A stretch of DNA of 64,000 bases, from NCBI GenBank assembly GCA_020091685.1, contig CM034595.1, positions 27,079,933 through 27,143,932 of the forward strand, written 5' to 3'. This stretch comes from Lutjanus erythropterus. Lineage: Eukaryota; Chordata; Actinopteri; Lutjaniformes; Lutjanidae. Shown piece by piece: positions 12,788-24,484 of the stretch. The notes under the pieces were generated by a model. It made no database searches. It saw nothing but the letters and a program-made list of their open reading frames with translations, and had not been told where the DNA came from. A program made the translations under genes and the position numbers. Every line of letters starts with the position of its first letter. Position 1 is the stretch's first letter.

Positions 12788-13529
12788 TTAAAGGGGTAAT
12801 CCATTTTCACTTCCATTAAGTTGATGGACTCACAAGAGACTGATTTAAAAATGGTCAAAATCAATCAAACTCCCATAATGCAGCTTTGTAGTCTGATGAC
12901 CTGTTGGCATCAGCAGGTTTGTTTTTTCAAACTTTAGAAAGACTCTTTCTTTTGTTTTCTGCTGCGAACAGTATCTACTTCAATGTGACAATGCAATAAC
13001 CTCCTTTCACTGATCCAGCAGCTGGGAAACAACACACACACTGGATCTTTGCTTTGGTCTTGACGAGCTGCAGCATTTCTTCACTTACAAACTGTAATCT
13101 ACGCTGTACATTTACTGCCACAGTGACAGCTTCACTGCTCACCTTTTCCTCCGCTCCACTGCATGGTCACTGTCACTCTCTTGGTCAGTGACACTCACTA
13201 CGCACACAAACAGGGCTACGCTAACCTTAATAGAACATATCAAACGGGTAGTATTCTTGATCTGTATGCATGTATGTATGATTTATTTAAAATTTGCATC
13301 AAGTGAATTAAAACATGTTTTCACTATTGATGGTAGCATGGCTGTTTAAATATGCTGGGTATTTGCAGGATGTTTCATGTTGCATGATTCCCTCTGACCA
13401 ATCAGTGGTCTGCAGTGTTTTCATGTCACCTTTTAGTATCGGCTTGGAACCTCGCTTGAGGTAATACCAAAAAAATGCCAGCTGCTATTCACAATGAAAA
13501 ACCAGAAAAGAATGTTTATGCCCCTTTAA
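12788..13529. mobile_element. TTAA-flanked non-autonomous element
   Basis: The left end is TTAA-AGGGG and the right end is CCCCT-TTAA. The inverted repeat is short or much decayed beyond those bases. The architecture is the same as at 3454-4600 and 52913-53561. The segment around 13385-13450 (CCAATCAGTGGTCTGCAG) resembles another fish repeat and may be an insertion. No frame codes for a transposase. Confidence 0.55.
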
Positions 13530-16399
13530 TAGTAGAGATTGCATCTTTGTTTAAAAATATGTAATTTGCAAAAATATGTAATTTTCAACATGCAGTTTAG
13601 ATTGACTAGCTGTCATCTTTAGAAAAGTTTATTCTATCTCCTTAACTTTGAGCAGAAATTATTCTCTAAACACACAAACCAAACTGTCCTTTTGAAGACT
13701 GTGATTATAATAGTGAGTCTACAGTGAGCTGTGCCTTGTAAGTCAGCAGTGTGTTGACGTGTTAATGTGAAATATCTGTGATTGAGTGTTATTGATCCTG
13801 TGCTGATTAGTAGGAGTGACCATCAGAGCAGCTTTAGTTAGTTCTGTCACTGGGACGAAGGAGACAGCACTCCTCCCCTCCCTGTCTGTTGAATAATCTG
13901 CTTACTCACCGGATGTGATTCACCTAACTAACTCTGTTAGCGAGAGGGTTCTGTTGTCTAAATGTTTGGTCAGTAATGTTGTGTAATGTTTGGAAAGTTG
14001 TGTGCTTGTGAGATAAATAACTTCATTTGAGCCTCGGTCTGGCTGGCTGCTTTGAAATCCTCATCCAATAAGTGGCTGAGAGGTCATTAGAAAAGGACAG
14101 ATATTTTTGCTTAAACAGAGTGACGTTATTGTTTTGGATTGTACCATGACCGCAGAGGATACACAATTCTGATTGGCTGAAGAGTATGTTTAGCTGTTGA
14201 GGAACATTTATTCCAAGACTAACAAAGTTTCTATTTATTTAAAGAACATACTGACCCAGATTATGACGAAACAATGTTAATATTATAATACATAGGCCTA
14301 CATTTTGATAGCTGTAAAGTGGCCATGATGATAGCCAGATTAATTCAACCCATACAATCATTGTAGTCTGTCTATTTTGCCTATTTTTTTTGGTGTCAAC
14401 GTAAATCATCAAGGATTGTTCCTTAATGAAAAGTGTTTGTTTACTAGAAAACTCCACTGTTTGTAATAAACCTAATAAATACATGTTGCTCCTTATATAG
14501 ATTTGCTAAACTATTATATCAAAATTTTTCTCTCTTTTTCATTACTCCCACCCTCCATTAAGTATTAGTCAGACTTAATGGCTCAGTATGCTTCAAACTA
14601 AGGGCTGGATTATACTCCAAAAAGTGTACATTGACAGCTGTGGATACCATGGATGCCTGTTCCCTCCCACCACATCTTTGCAATATCAGAATTTGAGAAA
14701 CTGACAACCATGCCCTTTTTCACAGTGATGAATGAGAATGTAATGCAGGATTTGAAGTTATCTGTCTTTTTTCATCCTGTATTCAGTTATGTCCATTATT
14801 TTGCAACACCATTAATGCCTTTGAGGAGAGACTGTCTGGGGTTTGTAAAGTTTATCCTATCTACGATGGAAAGCTTTTCACCAAGCTTATCCTGCCTTTA
14901 TGCTTCTGTGCTTTGACTGCTTATTCGCCTTTTCTTCCCCTGCTGCTTGTTTCAATTGGTTGTCTTTTTCTTCTTCTGTGTTTTATGGTTTATATGCACT
15001 TCAGCAGTGTAGCAGTGAAGGCCCTGCAGGTAGGCGTTTAGAGTTCATAAAATGAATAAAATGTTTTTAAGTTTCAATTTTTTGAGTTTTAAATTACCAC
15101 AAAATTACAACAGAACTAGCATGCACATGTCATTGTAAAGCAAAGCCATGTGATTAAAGTACATGTTATTCATTTACCTGTCCTACTTTAACAGGTGGTA
15201 CACCGTATTTGATGACCTGTGACGTTAAGATAGGAAGCTATATCTTATCATTGGTATGATTAGTCTGGTGTGTTGATTAGAGTTGTGATTAAACATTTGG
15301 GTGAGCCACAGAAGATTTTCAGACTTCAAATTGGGCCTTTGCAGTCTTAAGTTTGGGAATGGCTGCACTACACATTTGCATCATGACCTTCTGCAGTCAT
15401 CGGGAATGTGCATTGAATCCAAGCTCCCAGGAAGTGTGCAGAGCTTTGAACCAAATTGGACATAGTGGACAAACTGTGTAATGACAATGTCATGCGATGC
15501 ACATCAGCCCAAAAAAACTTTTTTCCCCAGAACTAAAGCCAGAAGCAGCTATTAAAGAGTGGATACATTTTTATGCAGCGTTACAACCCCCACAAAATGA
15601 CTTGTTTCACTATCAGGATTTGACCCATTTGGTCCAGTAACCGGAAATTAGCCAACTCAGCAGCGGAAGTCTCAAGTGGGCATGCTTTATGGGCTTTTTG
15701 ATACAGAAGCAATGAAATAAAATGAGGAATAACTGTTTGACTAAAATGGTAACCACACAATCTACACTTCAGACTACTCTTTCACACTATATGGAGTGCA
15801 AATGCCAAAGGCCAAATTTGTGTGCAGGTGATGCCCCAGTCCCTCCCATAAACTTATGTGGAAAACAGATCCATTGTCAGGTGACCTTTGTTGTCAAGGT
15901 TACAAAAATGAACACATGGTTGACGTTATGAAATTTTCGCAGTCTGCTTAACAAAACTCCTTAAGATCATGACTTGGGTCAAAATAAATACATATTCACA
16001 TACTGTAAATGAGGTAAGAGACAGAGGTAATGTAATGTTAAAACTTTATGCTAACTTTTGGTTTCACATGGACCACAAACTCTAGCCTCCTGGGTGAAAG
16101 TCCCATATTTCTTTGACCCATCCAATACCCCACCTCCTCCATATGCCAACTTTCTTGCTTTTTTTTGATGGGGAGGATTAGTGTATCCCCTGCAGACTAG
16201 ACTGGAGGTTTGTGGATTCGGCTGGTAGAAGTCCCTGTGCGCATGCTTTGTGAGCTACTGAGCAGCTTTCATAGAAATGAAATGAATTGAGGAATGAGGC
16301 CTACCTTCAATGCTGTATCCAGTTCTCCTTTAATGTTTTTTAATAGTCATGTATGTCCTTGTACGTGGTGGTGAAGGACAAAATGCAAAAAAATTTAAT
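13530..16399. other. Mostly unique non-coding DNA with a diverged duplicated segment
   Basis: No gene is supported. Two segments, about 15656-15730 and 16205-16290, share the order AAGTC, GCATGCTTT, AGCA and AAATGAGGAAT or its variant, suggesting arms or duplicates of one old element. The rest shows nothing I recognise. Confidence 0.4.
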
Positions 16400-16491
16400 T
16401 AGCTTTTTATGTGTGTATTTTGTCTGATCTGGGCAGCATAAAGCAGAGAAGCTGCTCTTAAAGTCTCTTAGACGGTTGCCAGACCAGACCC

Positions 16492-16514
16492 AGGTCAATG
16501 ACAGGTCATGACCT
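16492..16514. promoter_or_regulatory. Composite nuclear-receptor motif: DR5 plus IR0
   Basis: Three perfect hexamer half-sites occur in a row. AGGTCA at 16492-16497 is followed by a 5-base spacer (ATGAC), AGGTCA at 16503-16508, then TGACCT directly at 16509-16514. The first pair is a perfect direct repeat with spacing 5, the classic retinoic-acid response element (RAR/RXR). The second pair is AGGTCATGACCT, the classic palindromic thyroid/retinoid response element. All 18 half-site bases match consensus. A CCAAT core follows at about 16532 and a 17-bp palindrome at 16564. The motif is seen; receptor binding is inference. Confidence 0.7.
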
Positions 16515-16563
16515 CAGACAGAGCCCCTTAGCCAATGCTAATAGCCCCATCCTCCTCCTCAGC

Positions 16564-16580
16564 ACCGTCACCGTGACGGT
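16564..16580. promoter_or_regulatory. 17-bp perfect inverted repeat
   Basis: Arms ACCGTCAC and GTGACGGT flank a single central C. It lies 50 bp downstream of the nuclear-receptor motif. It could be a dimeric factor site; no specific factor is assigned. Confidence 0.5.
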
Positions 16581-16599
16581 CTCTGCTCCTCTCGCCTCT

Positions 16600-16760
16600 T
16601 CTCTTACTCTTTTTTCCTGTCTTTCTGTCTCTGGGTGCACTCTCCTCTCTGTGTTGCCCTCTCTTTAAACTCACCACTCAGTCCTTCCTCTGCTCTGTCT
16701 TTCCTCTTCCCCTCTCTTCTTTCCCTCCTTTGTGTTCCTTCGCTCCATGAAGAGGAACTT
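16600..16760. other. Pyrimidine-rich tract
   Basis: The plus strand is strongly C/T-biased (CTCTCGCCTCTTCTCTT and similar) from about 16570 to 16740. It may be a simple polypyrimidine segment or part of a promoter-like region with the motifs just upstream. No coding frame is recognised. Confidence 0.5.
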
Positions 16761-17385
16761 CCACTGCAGCTTCTATCCAGGAACAGGCTTCCACTGTGGA
16801 AACACAGCTAAATAACACCACACCGGCTCGCTTTCCACTCTGAGCAGGGGAGGGCGAGCAGGGCTTCATGTCACACACACACGCACATTTCCACAAACAC
16901 ATATACACAGAAGCACGTATACAACTCTTTTTTGACTCACACCGTATTATTCCTTTTCAAATAGCCTGGGAGCACATGCTTTTATGGACATTAGGGAAAG
17001 TTCTCCTTTTATCTCTCCGTCCATCATCAACGGCACTCCCATTCAAATTACAGCTGAGGATCCAGAGAACATCCGAACTGACTGCAACATGCAAAGTAGC
17101 GGTCTATATCTGTCACTGCGTGCGTGTTATTTCTGAGCTTCTCCTGAAAGACAGCTGCTATAATTGGCCACTTATCAGTATTAATGGACAGACACGTAGG
17201 TTGGCGCTTTGGGGAGAACACGCACACACACAAACACACGTGCATACACACACCCAGGAAACACAGGAAGAGTCATTATATTCAAAGCAGACAGGAATAG
17301 AAACAGAATACATGAGGTAACCACAGTGGCGTAAGCAGTAGCCATTACCTCAACAATGACCATGACCAGTAGTCTTCAGTGAGTC

Positions 17386-17400
17386 TGTGTGTGTGTGTGT
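17386..17400. repeat. (TG)n microsatellite
   Basis: A short uninterrupted TG run. Confidence 0.9.
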
Positions 17401-17525
17401 AAAGGCACATGTGGCTGTCAAAGATGCCTTTTCCATAGTTAAGATATTCCTTTTCTCCATGAACATATCTGGTCTTTATATAAGGTATGCCTGGGACTTA
17501 CATAATTCCTGGCGCTTTAAGTTTC

Positions 17526-17543
17526 TGTGTGTGTGTGTGTGTG
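17526..17543. repeat. (TG)9 microsatellite
   Basis: An uninterrupted TG run. Confidence 0.95.
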
Positions 17544-17575
17544 GATCTGGAAAGCTTGTGGAACTGCAGTTGTGT

Positions 17576-17578
<3 letters not shown>

Positions 17579-17615
<37 letters not shown>
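17579..17615. repeat. (TG)18 microsatellite
   Basis: A TG run of 37 bp; with the 17526 run it creates artificial open frames rich in Cys-Val or Thr-His. Confidence 0.95.
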
Positions 17616-17617
<2 letters not shown>

Positions 17618-18018
17618 GTGACGCCTTGGAAGCTCTCCTGGCCACGGCTGTGGAAATGCTCCACTGCCCCACTCTGCTCAGTGGGGACAGCGGTGGAGAG
17701 GCAGGCGGGTGGATGAATGGACAGGGAGCGGGGGCTCTGATGGCTGGATGGAGAAAGGGAACTGCTAAACTGTGGCACTGCCAGAAAGACAGTGGCAACA
17801 TGAGCGGGGAAAGTTGTGCTTACTCCAGCCTTATGTAAACTAGAGCTCCTCTGTTTTCACTTGTCTGCAAGGTTTGACTTGATATGACAGGCTTATGTCA
17901 TGTCACTGTCACAGCTCATTTTGTTCTTTGTTTTTTGTTATGTGACTGTTGCTGCATGTGTTCAGTGCAATATGGCGCTACTCACAAAAACAGGCAGATC
18001 AAACTTTTTAACTTCTTC

Positions 18019-18190
18019 TTAAAGGACCAGTGTGTAGGATTTAGTGGTATCTAGCAGTGAGCTTGGGGATTGCAAACACCTCGCCTCACACTCCCCTTCC
18101 AAGTGTGTAGGATAAACTATGGTGGCTGTGAAACAGAAAATACTAAAGGCCATCTCTAACAGCAGTGTTTGGTTTCTTTGTTCTGGGCTA
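18019..18190 (+). mobile_element. Half of a hAT-like MITE, family D (other end)
   Basis: It starts TTAAAGGACCAGTGTGTAGG then ATTTAGTGGTATCTAGCAGT, and continues to AGTGTTTGGTTTCTTTGTTC. This is the other terminus of the element whose opposite end lies at 6455-6622. The shared terminal core is CCAGTGTGTA. Only this half is present. Confidence 0.7.
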
Positions 18191-19039
18191 ATGGAGAAAC
18201 CAGAGATCCTTAGTCATGTCATGGGTGCTAAACTTTTCAGTTTTGAGTCTTAAAGTCTCAACACCCACACAGGTGTTTTCAGTTATTCTGGCTGATTAGA
18301 CCTGCTCAGGTGAAAATGGGCCAGAGCTTTAATGGTAGTTTATTAGGTCACAAATCTCATCTACCAGTAAAAATAATAAAGGTGTAATTTGTCCTGCCCC
18401 AACTAGTCCAGCAAAGCTAACAGCAGACTCAGGAAGATGTCAAGCAGCCGGATAGTTTGGAAACATCTGTGTGACAAGTCATAATACTCTCTTCACCGAA
18501 TGTAATGCCATTTTAACAAGAGAGCCTGAACTTAACGTTCTTTGTGTAACTAAAATTTAAACTAACATCTAATTAAATTTAAACTAAAATTTTGAACTAA
18601 GTGGAAAGTTGTGTCTCTGTCTGTAATTTTCAACATGCACATTTTGCATACTGTAGTTTACTTTTTGTTAACCACTGCATAGTTTTTTTTAAAATCTTTT
18701 CTAATCTTTTACGAAATTATCTTTGGTCTCACGTTTTCCAATTAAGGATGAGTAACATGTTAGTTCTTTATGGTTCTCTCCTGCAACTTGATTGGATGCT
18801 GTCGGATTTGTTCAAACAAAGTGGATCAGGGGAACTAAGTGTCAACTTGCTGAGAATGAATAGTTTTAATGGTCAGGATTCAGGACATGAAGGGAAATGA
18901 ATTGCGGCACACATTTTAAATACATACTTAATTAAATTTAATCTTTAGTCTTGGTAAGTATTTTCAAGTCAAAAGGCTCATGTCCAAGTGAAGTCATGGG
19001 TCACTGGTGCAAGTCATGGTCAAGTTTGACCACCTCTGT

Positions 19040-19560
19040 TAAACATACCTACTAAATATGGTAGCATTGTCATTATGAACATGTTAGCATAGTGATGTAG
19101 AGGTGTAAGAAAATATTGATACATTTGAATATCGCAATAATGTGTTTTGCACCGATTTCCAAAACACTATAACGTGATACACGCAAATATTCATGACAGT
19201 GGTATATTTTGTGTCGCTTAATATCCTGATCGCAAGATAGCAGCATTGTTATTGATCTTTATTGTTCTGATAGCATAAAAAAGTAAACTTTTAACTCAGA
19301 TTTTATGTGTACAATGGTGTGTTCCTCATAATATGACGGGTTTTTAAGCTTAGATTAAAAATAGCAATATATTATCTAGCTTACAGTATCATAGTGTATG
19401 ACAATACATTGAATCGGAACCTGTGTATCGTGATATGTATTGCATTGTCAGATTTTTGCCTAAACACAGCCCTGTATTGATGTTAGCATTAAGTTTAAAA
19501 GCACAGCTTCACAGAGCTGCTAGCATGGCTGTAGGCTCTTAGACCTGTTAGTATACCATT
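19040..19560. repeat. Old repeat split by a hAT-like insertion
   Basis: The left part (CATGTTAGCATAGTGATGT, ending 19098) and the right part (ATTGATGTTAGCATTAAG, then CACAGAGCTGCTAGCATGGC) read as one known fish repeat once the middle 377 bp plus one octamer are removed. Class unknown. Confidence 0.6.
19099..19475. mobile_element. hAT-like MITE with 8-bp target duplication
   Basis: The flanking octamers AGTGATGT (19091-19098) and ATTGATGT (19476-19483) match at 7 of 8. The right end reads CACAGCCCTGT; its reverse complement ACAGGGCTGTG and the left end AGAGGTGTAAG both resemble the CAGGGGTG terminus typical of hAT elements. The interior repeats GATA/ATCG-type phrases (GTATCGTGATATG). Target duplication, termini and interrupted host repeat agree with each other. 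Confidence 0.75.
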
Positions 19561-20618
19561 CAGAGTGGCAGTTTATTGCTTGATTTTGGTGGTTGGTCTG
19601 TGTACACTAGAGGACAGTTTATTCTATTTGAACAGACTGATGGTTTGTATTTGTTGTTTGATTATGAATGGTGTCAGTAACTGTTTCACAAATCCAGTAC
19701 AGGATACCATCAATAAATCTTACCTTTGTGAAGCTTAAAATGTTGTCATACCTTATAGTCAATATGAGTATTTTTCATTATTTCCCCTTAATTTTCAGTG
19801 TGTTTACATAATTTACTTGCATAGAGTCTTGTGACAAGTCATATGACATTACCCCACTGACATGTAAATAAAATATTTAGTGGACTATTTTCAACTTTCT
19901 CTCTCATCTTTTGTTTGATGAAGCGTGATGGCCTTGAAACTCGATATAGGTGTTAATATATTCATATATTTCAGTGTACAGCAGTGACTTTTTTCTTCTG
20001 TATTGAAGGGACTGTCCTTACTTTGCATTGTGGGAAGCCCCCTTTGGAGCAGTGTCCTGTCAGGGATTTGCATGCTGGGTGCAGGCAGCGGTAATACATG
20101 CAAGTCACTGTAACAACAACCTGCCTGATTGAGAGCTCATATGCCACTCTTCATGACTAATATACCTACCTCTCTGAAGTCCCTGTCTTCTGTTTTGTCT
20201 TTGTCTCCTGTACATTAGACAGGAATTCATCTTGAGAGGCAGCGTGTGTGTGAGTGTGTGTCTTACTTGTAGTGGAAACTCTTTGGGAATCTGTGCCATG
20301 GAATGTCTGGGCAGGATTCCCTCTTTTCCCCAGCGGAGTGGACCATTCACACACGACTATCTGTACGCAACATGAACACGTAGCCCAGCACAGCATGGAA
20401 ACACATGTCCATTTGTGTGGACTTAACCTTGTCGCACAGTTCATGAGATCTTTGCTTTGGGCTGCTGAGTCCAAAATTTGATTTCCATGAGGATGTGTTA
20501 CCAAATCACTAAAACATAAACTGCCTCTGTCTGTCTGTCAAGTCTACTTTTTCCCTTACTCGATCTGACTTCTGACTTCTTTGCTCTCACTTTCTGACTT
20601 TTTCTTCTCTCTTCCTCT

Positions 20619-20640
20619 TCTTCTTCTTCTTCCCCCTTCA
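20619..20640. repeat. (CTT)n-like run
   Basis: TCTTCTTCTTCTTC within a wider C/T-rich stretch from about 20570. Confidence 0.85.
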
Positions 20641-20742
20641 CTGGAATGCGACTTCAGTTTGACCTTGTGACTCATCTCTCCCACACTGACCACACCAGTG
20701 CCGTCTATCCTATACAGACGCAGTGCTGACCCAGACTCTCAT

Positions 20743-20746
<4 letters not shown>

Positions 20747-20813
<67 letters not shown>
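20747..20813. repeat. (CA)33 microsatellite
   Basis: An uninterrupted 67-bp CA run. Confidence 0.97.
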
Positions 20814-20815
<2 letters not shown>

Positions 20816-22295
20816 CTACGCTCACACACTGTTGCGTCACTCTCCTGTGGTGTGGCCTGTAACTACTAGACAGCTGTTCCTGCTTAGCTGTCATGTCAGC
20901 CATGATGTCAGAGCTTTGTTGTGTGTGATTGGCTGACGTCTGAGTGCGTCCTGAGTATGTGGGAGATACCATGTGGGAGACAGTTGCTCCATGTGCCACA
21001 AAGAGTCGTGGTTGAAATGGTCAACTGATGTGCGACCTCTTAGCCGACAGTAGGACACTTGCGTCTTTCTTGTGACCACACTGTGAAAATGTGTTACGTT
21101 TGTTTCACGGAGGTGAGTTTCACCGCTACAGTTACACCAGTGACACAGAGCTCATGTGGGCACGTGTGATACAATGAAAATGTTGCCCTTTAAAGTTTAA
21201 CCCCGAGCTGCCTCACGGGAGAAAATGTTAAACCTACAATAATATTTTATGAGGTAATGTTTTAAAGGATAAGTTCAGTTTATTATAACTTGGGTGTTTT
21301 GTAGTGTTGACAATCATCAGTTATGGTAACTCTGTACTCACCAAATGAATCACAGAGATTTGGGTACTTGGTGACAGCAAAAAAACAAGGAGACATGCCT
21401 CAAAATAGTCTAAATTTCTTTATCAGAGGAGTAAGCTCACAGAGATCTGATGAACTGTAGCTTTAACCTCAATGTGATGCTGACTCAAGTGACATCACAT
21501 GATGTAATTAGTCAGACTTTATGTTGTTCCCTCTGGAGTCACAGAGGGCTTTATGCTCATATGCAGAAGGAACCTGTCAACCACATGACGTATGAAATCT
21601 GTGGAGTTTATAAAAGTTGTAAAACTAAAATTGAGCCCACCTGAAAAATCCTTAATAATCAATCATTTCAAAAACAAAATCATGTGTGTTCACCTGTGGC
21701 AAGTATGGTAGGTCAAAGTTGAACAAGGAAGTCTGTCTGCAAACTGTGAAGGATGTTTAGAACAGTCAGGGTAATAATTTTACCCATAAGGGACATCCAC
21801 ATCAAGGAGGATATCTGTAACAATAACTATTAATATAGCATTTTGAAAATTGGTTTAATTCAGATGGATGGCAGATTCCACACCTTAACCATAATGACCA
21901 TTGCAAACAATATAATTGGGATCACTTTCAGAATGGTTAGATTCATGATGGGAACACTGACTGTATGTATGGCCTACAACTTATTACAGACATACATAAT
22001 ATTGTAATATTAGGCTGCAAATTACATGTAAAAAACATAAGTTTACACAAGACATACTGCGGTCTAACGGTCTTTTGCACTGATGGGGTCTCTGAAGTTC
22101 ATTTGGATCTTAATCATGGCCTCTCTGATGATTGCCAGGATGCCATCAAACTGATGCTTACTCAGACGAAAGTATGAATCAAATTGAATCATAACCTTAA
22201 AATTGAATGTGAAATCGAATCATGGATTTGTAGAACTGGGAAACCCCTACACTCATAACAGTTTTTGCATTAGTAGTTATTAGTAGTAGTTAGTA

Positions 22296-22745
22296 GTTAT
22301 CACTACATTGACATGTATGATTCCAGTGAATAATTTTCAGTGAGAAAAAAATCTGGATTACAGAGGACTGAACAATATGATGTCACAGTGAAGTTCACCT
22401 TTGACCATCTGGTTATAAAATGTCATCAAAAAATGTCATAAATTGCATTTGGCCAAAAATATGTTTTGCGAAGTCATAGTGACCTTTTAGGTTTGACCAC
22501 CAAAATCTAATCAGTTCATCTTTCAGCCCAAATGGACATTTGTGACAAACTTGAAGAAATTCCACCAAGGTGCTTCTTGGATACTGTGTTCAGAAGGCTC
22601 ACAATGACCTTTGACCTTTGAGGACCAAAATTTAATCAGGTACTTGAGTTTGTACATTTGTACCCGAGTTGTTCTTGAGATATCATGTTTACAAAAGTGG
22701 GACAGAAAAACAAACAAACAAACAAAAAAAAAAAAAAAAAAAAAA
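22296..22745 (+). repeat. Interspersed repeat, family A, copy 2
   Basis: It matches 1590-1962 (shared GTTTGACC/CATTGACC segments, ACCACCAAAATCTAATC and others) and is longer. It ends in an AAAC/A-rich tail at 22701-22746. It contains repeated TGACCTTT units, including the perfect DR1 at 22605. Confidence 0.75.
22605..22617 (-). promoter_or_regulatory. Perfect DR1 nuclear-receptor half-site pair inside family A repeat
   Basis: TGACCT, one T, TGACCT on the plus strand equals AGGTCA-A-AGGTCA on the minus strand, the consensus for PPAR/RXR, HNF4 and COUP-TF dimers. It belongs to a repeat whose sequence is naturally rich in TGACC, so it may be incidental. Binding is inference. Confidence 0.5.
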
Positions 22746-22746
22746 A
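22701..22746. repeat. (AAAC)n / poly-A tail
   Basis: Three to four AAAC units followed by a run of about 24 A, at the 3' end of family A copy 2. Confidence 0.9.
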
Positions 22747-23510
22747 CAGAGAGTCCCGCTATGACCTGCCGTAAATGAGGATAATTAGATTTGATCCAAA
22801 ATGCAGTGGACCTGAGCAAACACACATAAAGTAACACTGGCAGCAGTGTGAGCAGCCACCAATGAAAAGCAGGACACATGCACTTCACAGTCTTACTGTC
22901 TCACCTAAAATCAAACACATTTCTCTCCTGCAGTAACTATGATGCAACTTGTGATCAGTACTGACAGTGAGTCCATTTGGATCCACTCAGGTACCATATT
23001 TGTTGACACATAGACCTGAGACCCATGGCATCACAACAGGACCCCGTGTGGCCAGATTGGAGTGAATATTAGAATAATTTGACCATGCAGACTCTGGTCT
23101 TGGGCCAGGTTAACACCACTGGGAACCGGGATGACCAGTTAAGACCTCCATTTCACATCCAGGTGTTTTGATCTGGGTTTAAAAATGATCAGTAGTAGAT
23201 AGTGTGGCAGCAGGAACATGTTTTCTTCTATAAACTGGGTTAGGGAGAACTGCATTTGTGTAAAAAGTAGAAAAAAATAGACAAAAGTGTGTCATTCAGT
23301 TATTTAAATATTCTATTGCACAGAATTAAAAGTGTGCTTGTGTGTGCACTTGTTTGTGTGTGTGTGTGTCCAGTCATGGTCACCATGGTGAAGTCCTACT
23401 AAAAATCGTCATGACAACTCAAGCCATCAACAGCCATGTTTGTAAGCCAAAACACGTAACTGTCTCCTACGCATCAACACCATTCACACATGCGCTCATG
23501 CACACGCTTA

Positions 23511-23528
23511 CACACACACACACACACA
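23511..23528. repeat. (CA)9 microsatellite
   Basis: An uninterrupted CA run, with further CA-rich DNA just upstream. Confidence 0.9.
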
Positions 23529-24484
23529 ACAAAGACACCCACATGCAAAATGACATATACGGCAGAGTGTCGAAATACAGTTCCTTGTGCATGAGATTAA
23601 ATTAGTGTGTTGTTTACCCGGCTCAGTCTGATTTAAGAAATGAGATGTCCTGAAATACAACTTTTAATATCACTCTGTTTTGGCTTCTTTCTTGTGCAGA
23701 ACTGCAGCCATATCTGTTTTATTATGATTATTATTTTAACATTTAGACATCAGAAAAATCCAATAAAGTCAAAATAAAAAATTTAGTTATTCATAATTTT
23801 TATTTATTCAAGGTAGAGTGATGATCAGAAACATCACAGTGTGTCTTTGAGAGAGGACTAGAGCATGTGCCTGAAGGTGGTGTCACCCTGGGGACTCTCA
23901 CCACCAGCTCACCCTGCCCCCAGCACGCACACTGCTCGATGGTCGAGATAGAAGCCCCCCCTGATCCACTCCTGTAGTATCTGACCCATTTTTCCTGCAG
24001 ACGCTGGTGAGCAGCCCTGCCACCGCCCACCCCTCCTTGTTTCCACTGGGGTGGAAAACACTAGTGGAGTGGGAAAAAAAAGAGGGGAGTGGGAGGACAT
24101 GGGCAGTGGAAGATGAGCTCGAGGGGGGAGGAAAGTATCAGGGTGAGTGAGTGCGTCCATTAACCCCCCCTGAGGTACACCGCGGGGCGTCGAGGGGATT
24201 GGCCCTTGTTTGTGCCAAGTGTGTGCGTGTGTTTATGTGTTTTTGCTTATGTGTTAGAGGAAGGTTGGAGTTGTTTGTGAAAAATACATCGAAAATATCC
24301 TCTATCGCTCGCTCTTTTTCCCCACGCTGTGATGTCCTGCACCCAGAACATCACAAAACCTTCCAGTTGTGTCTCTTATTTACCTCTACTACTCTATATA
24401 GTTGTTTTTGTTAATGTTTTAGTCTATTAAAGAGGCACTCTACTGATTTAATTATGCGCCCTCATGAAGTTGAAGGAAAAATAG

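Noticed and set aside
16868-17320. 150-codon open frame downstream of the 16.5-kb motif block
   Set aside because: Its ends are CA-repeat-encoded, and the centre matches no family and lacks splice support.
20747-20813. Regularly spaced repeats as a CRISPR array
   Set aside because: It is a plain dinucleotide microsatellite. No repeat-spacer structure occurs anywhere in the window, and the DNA is eukaryotic.
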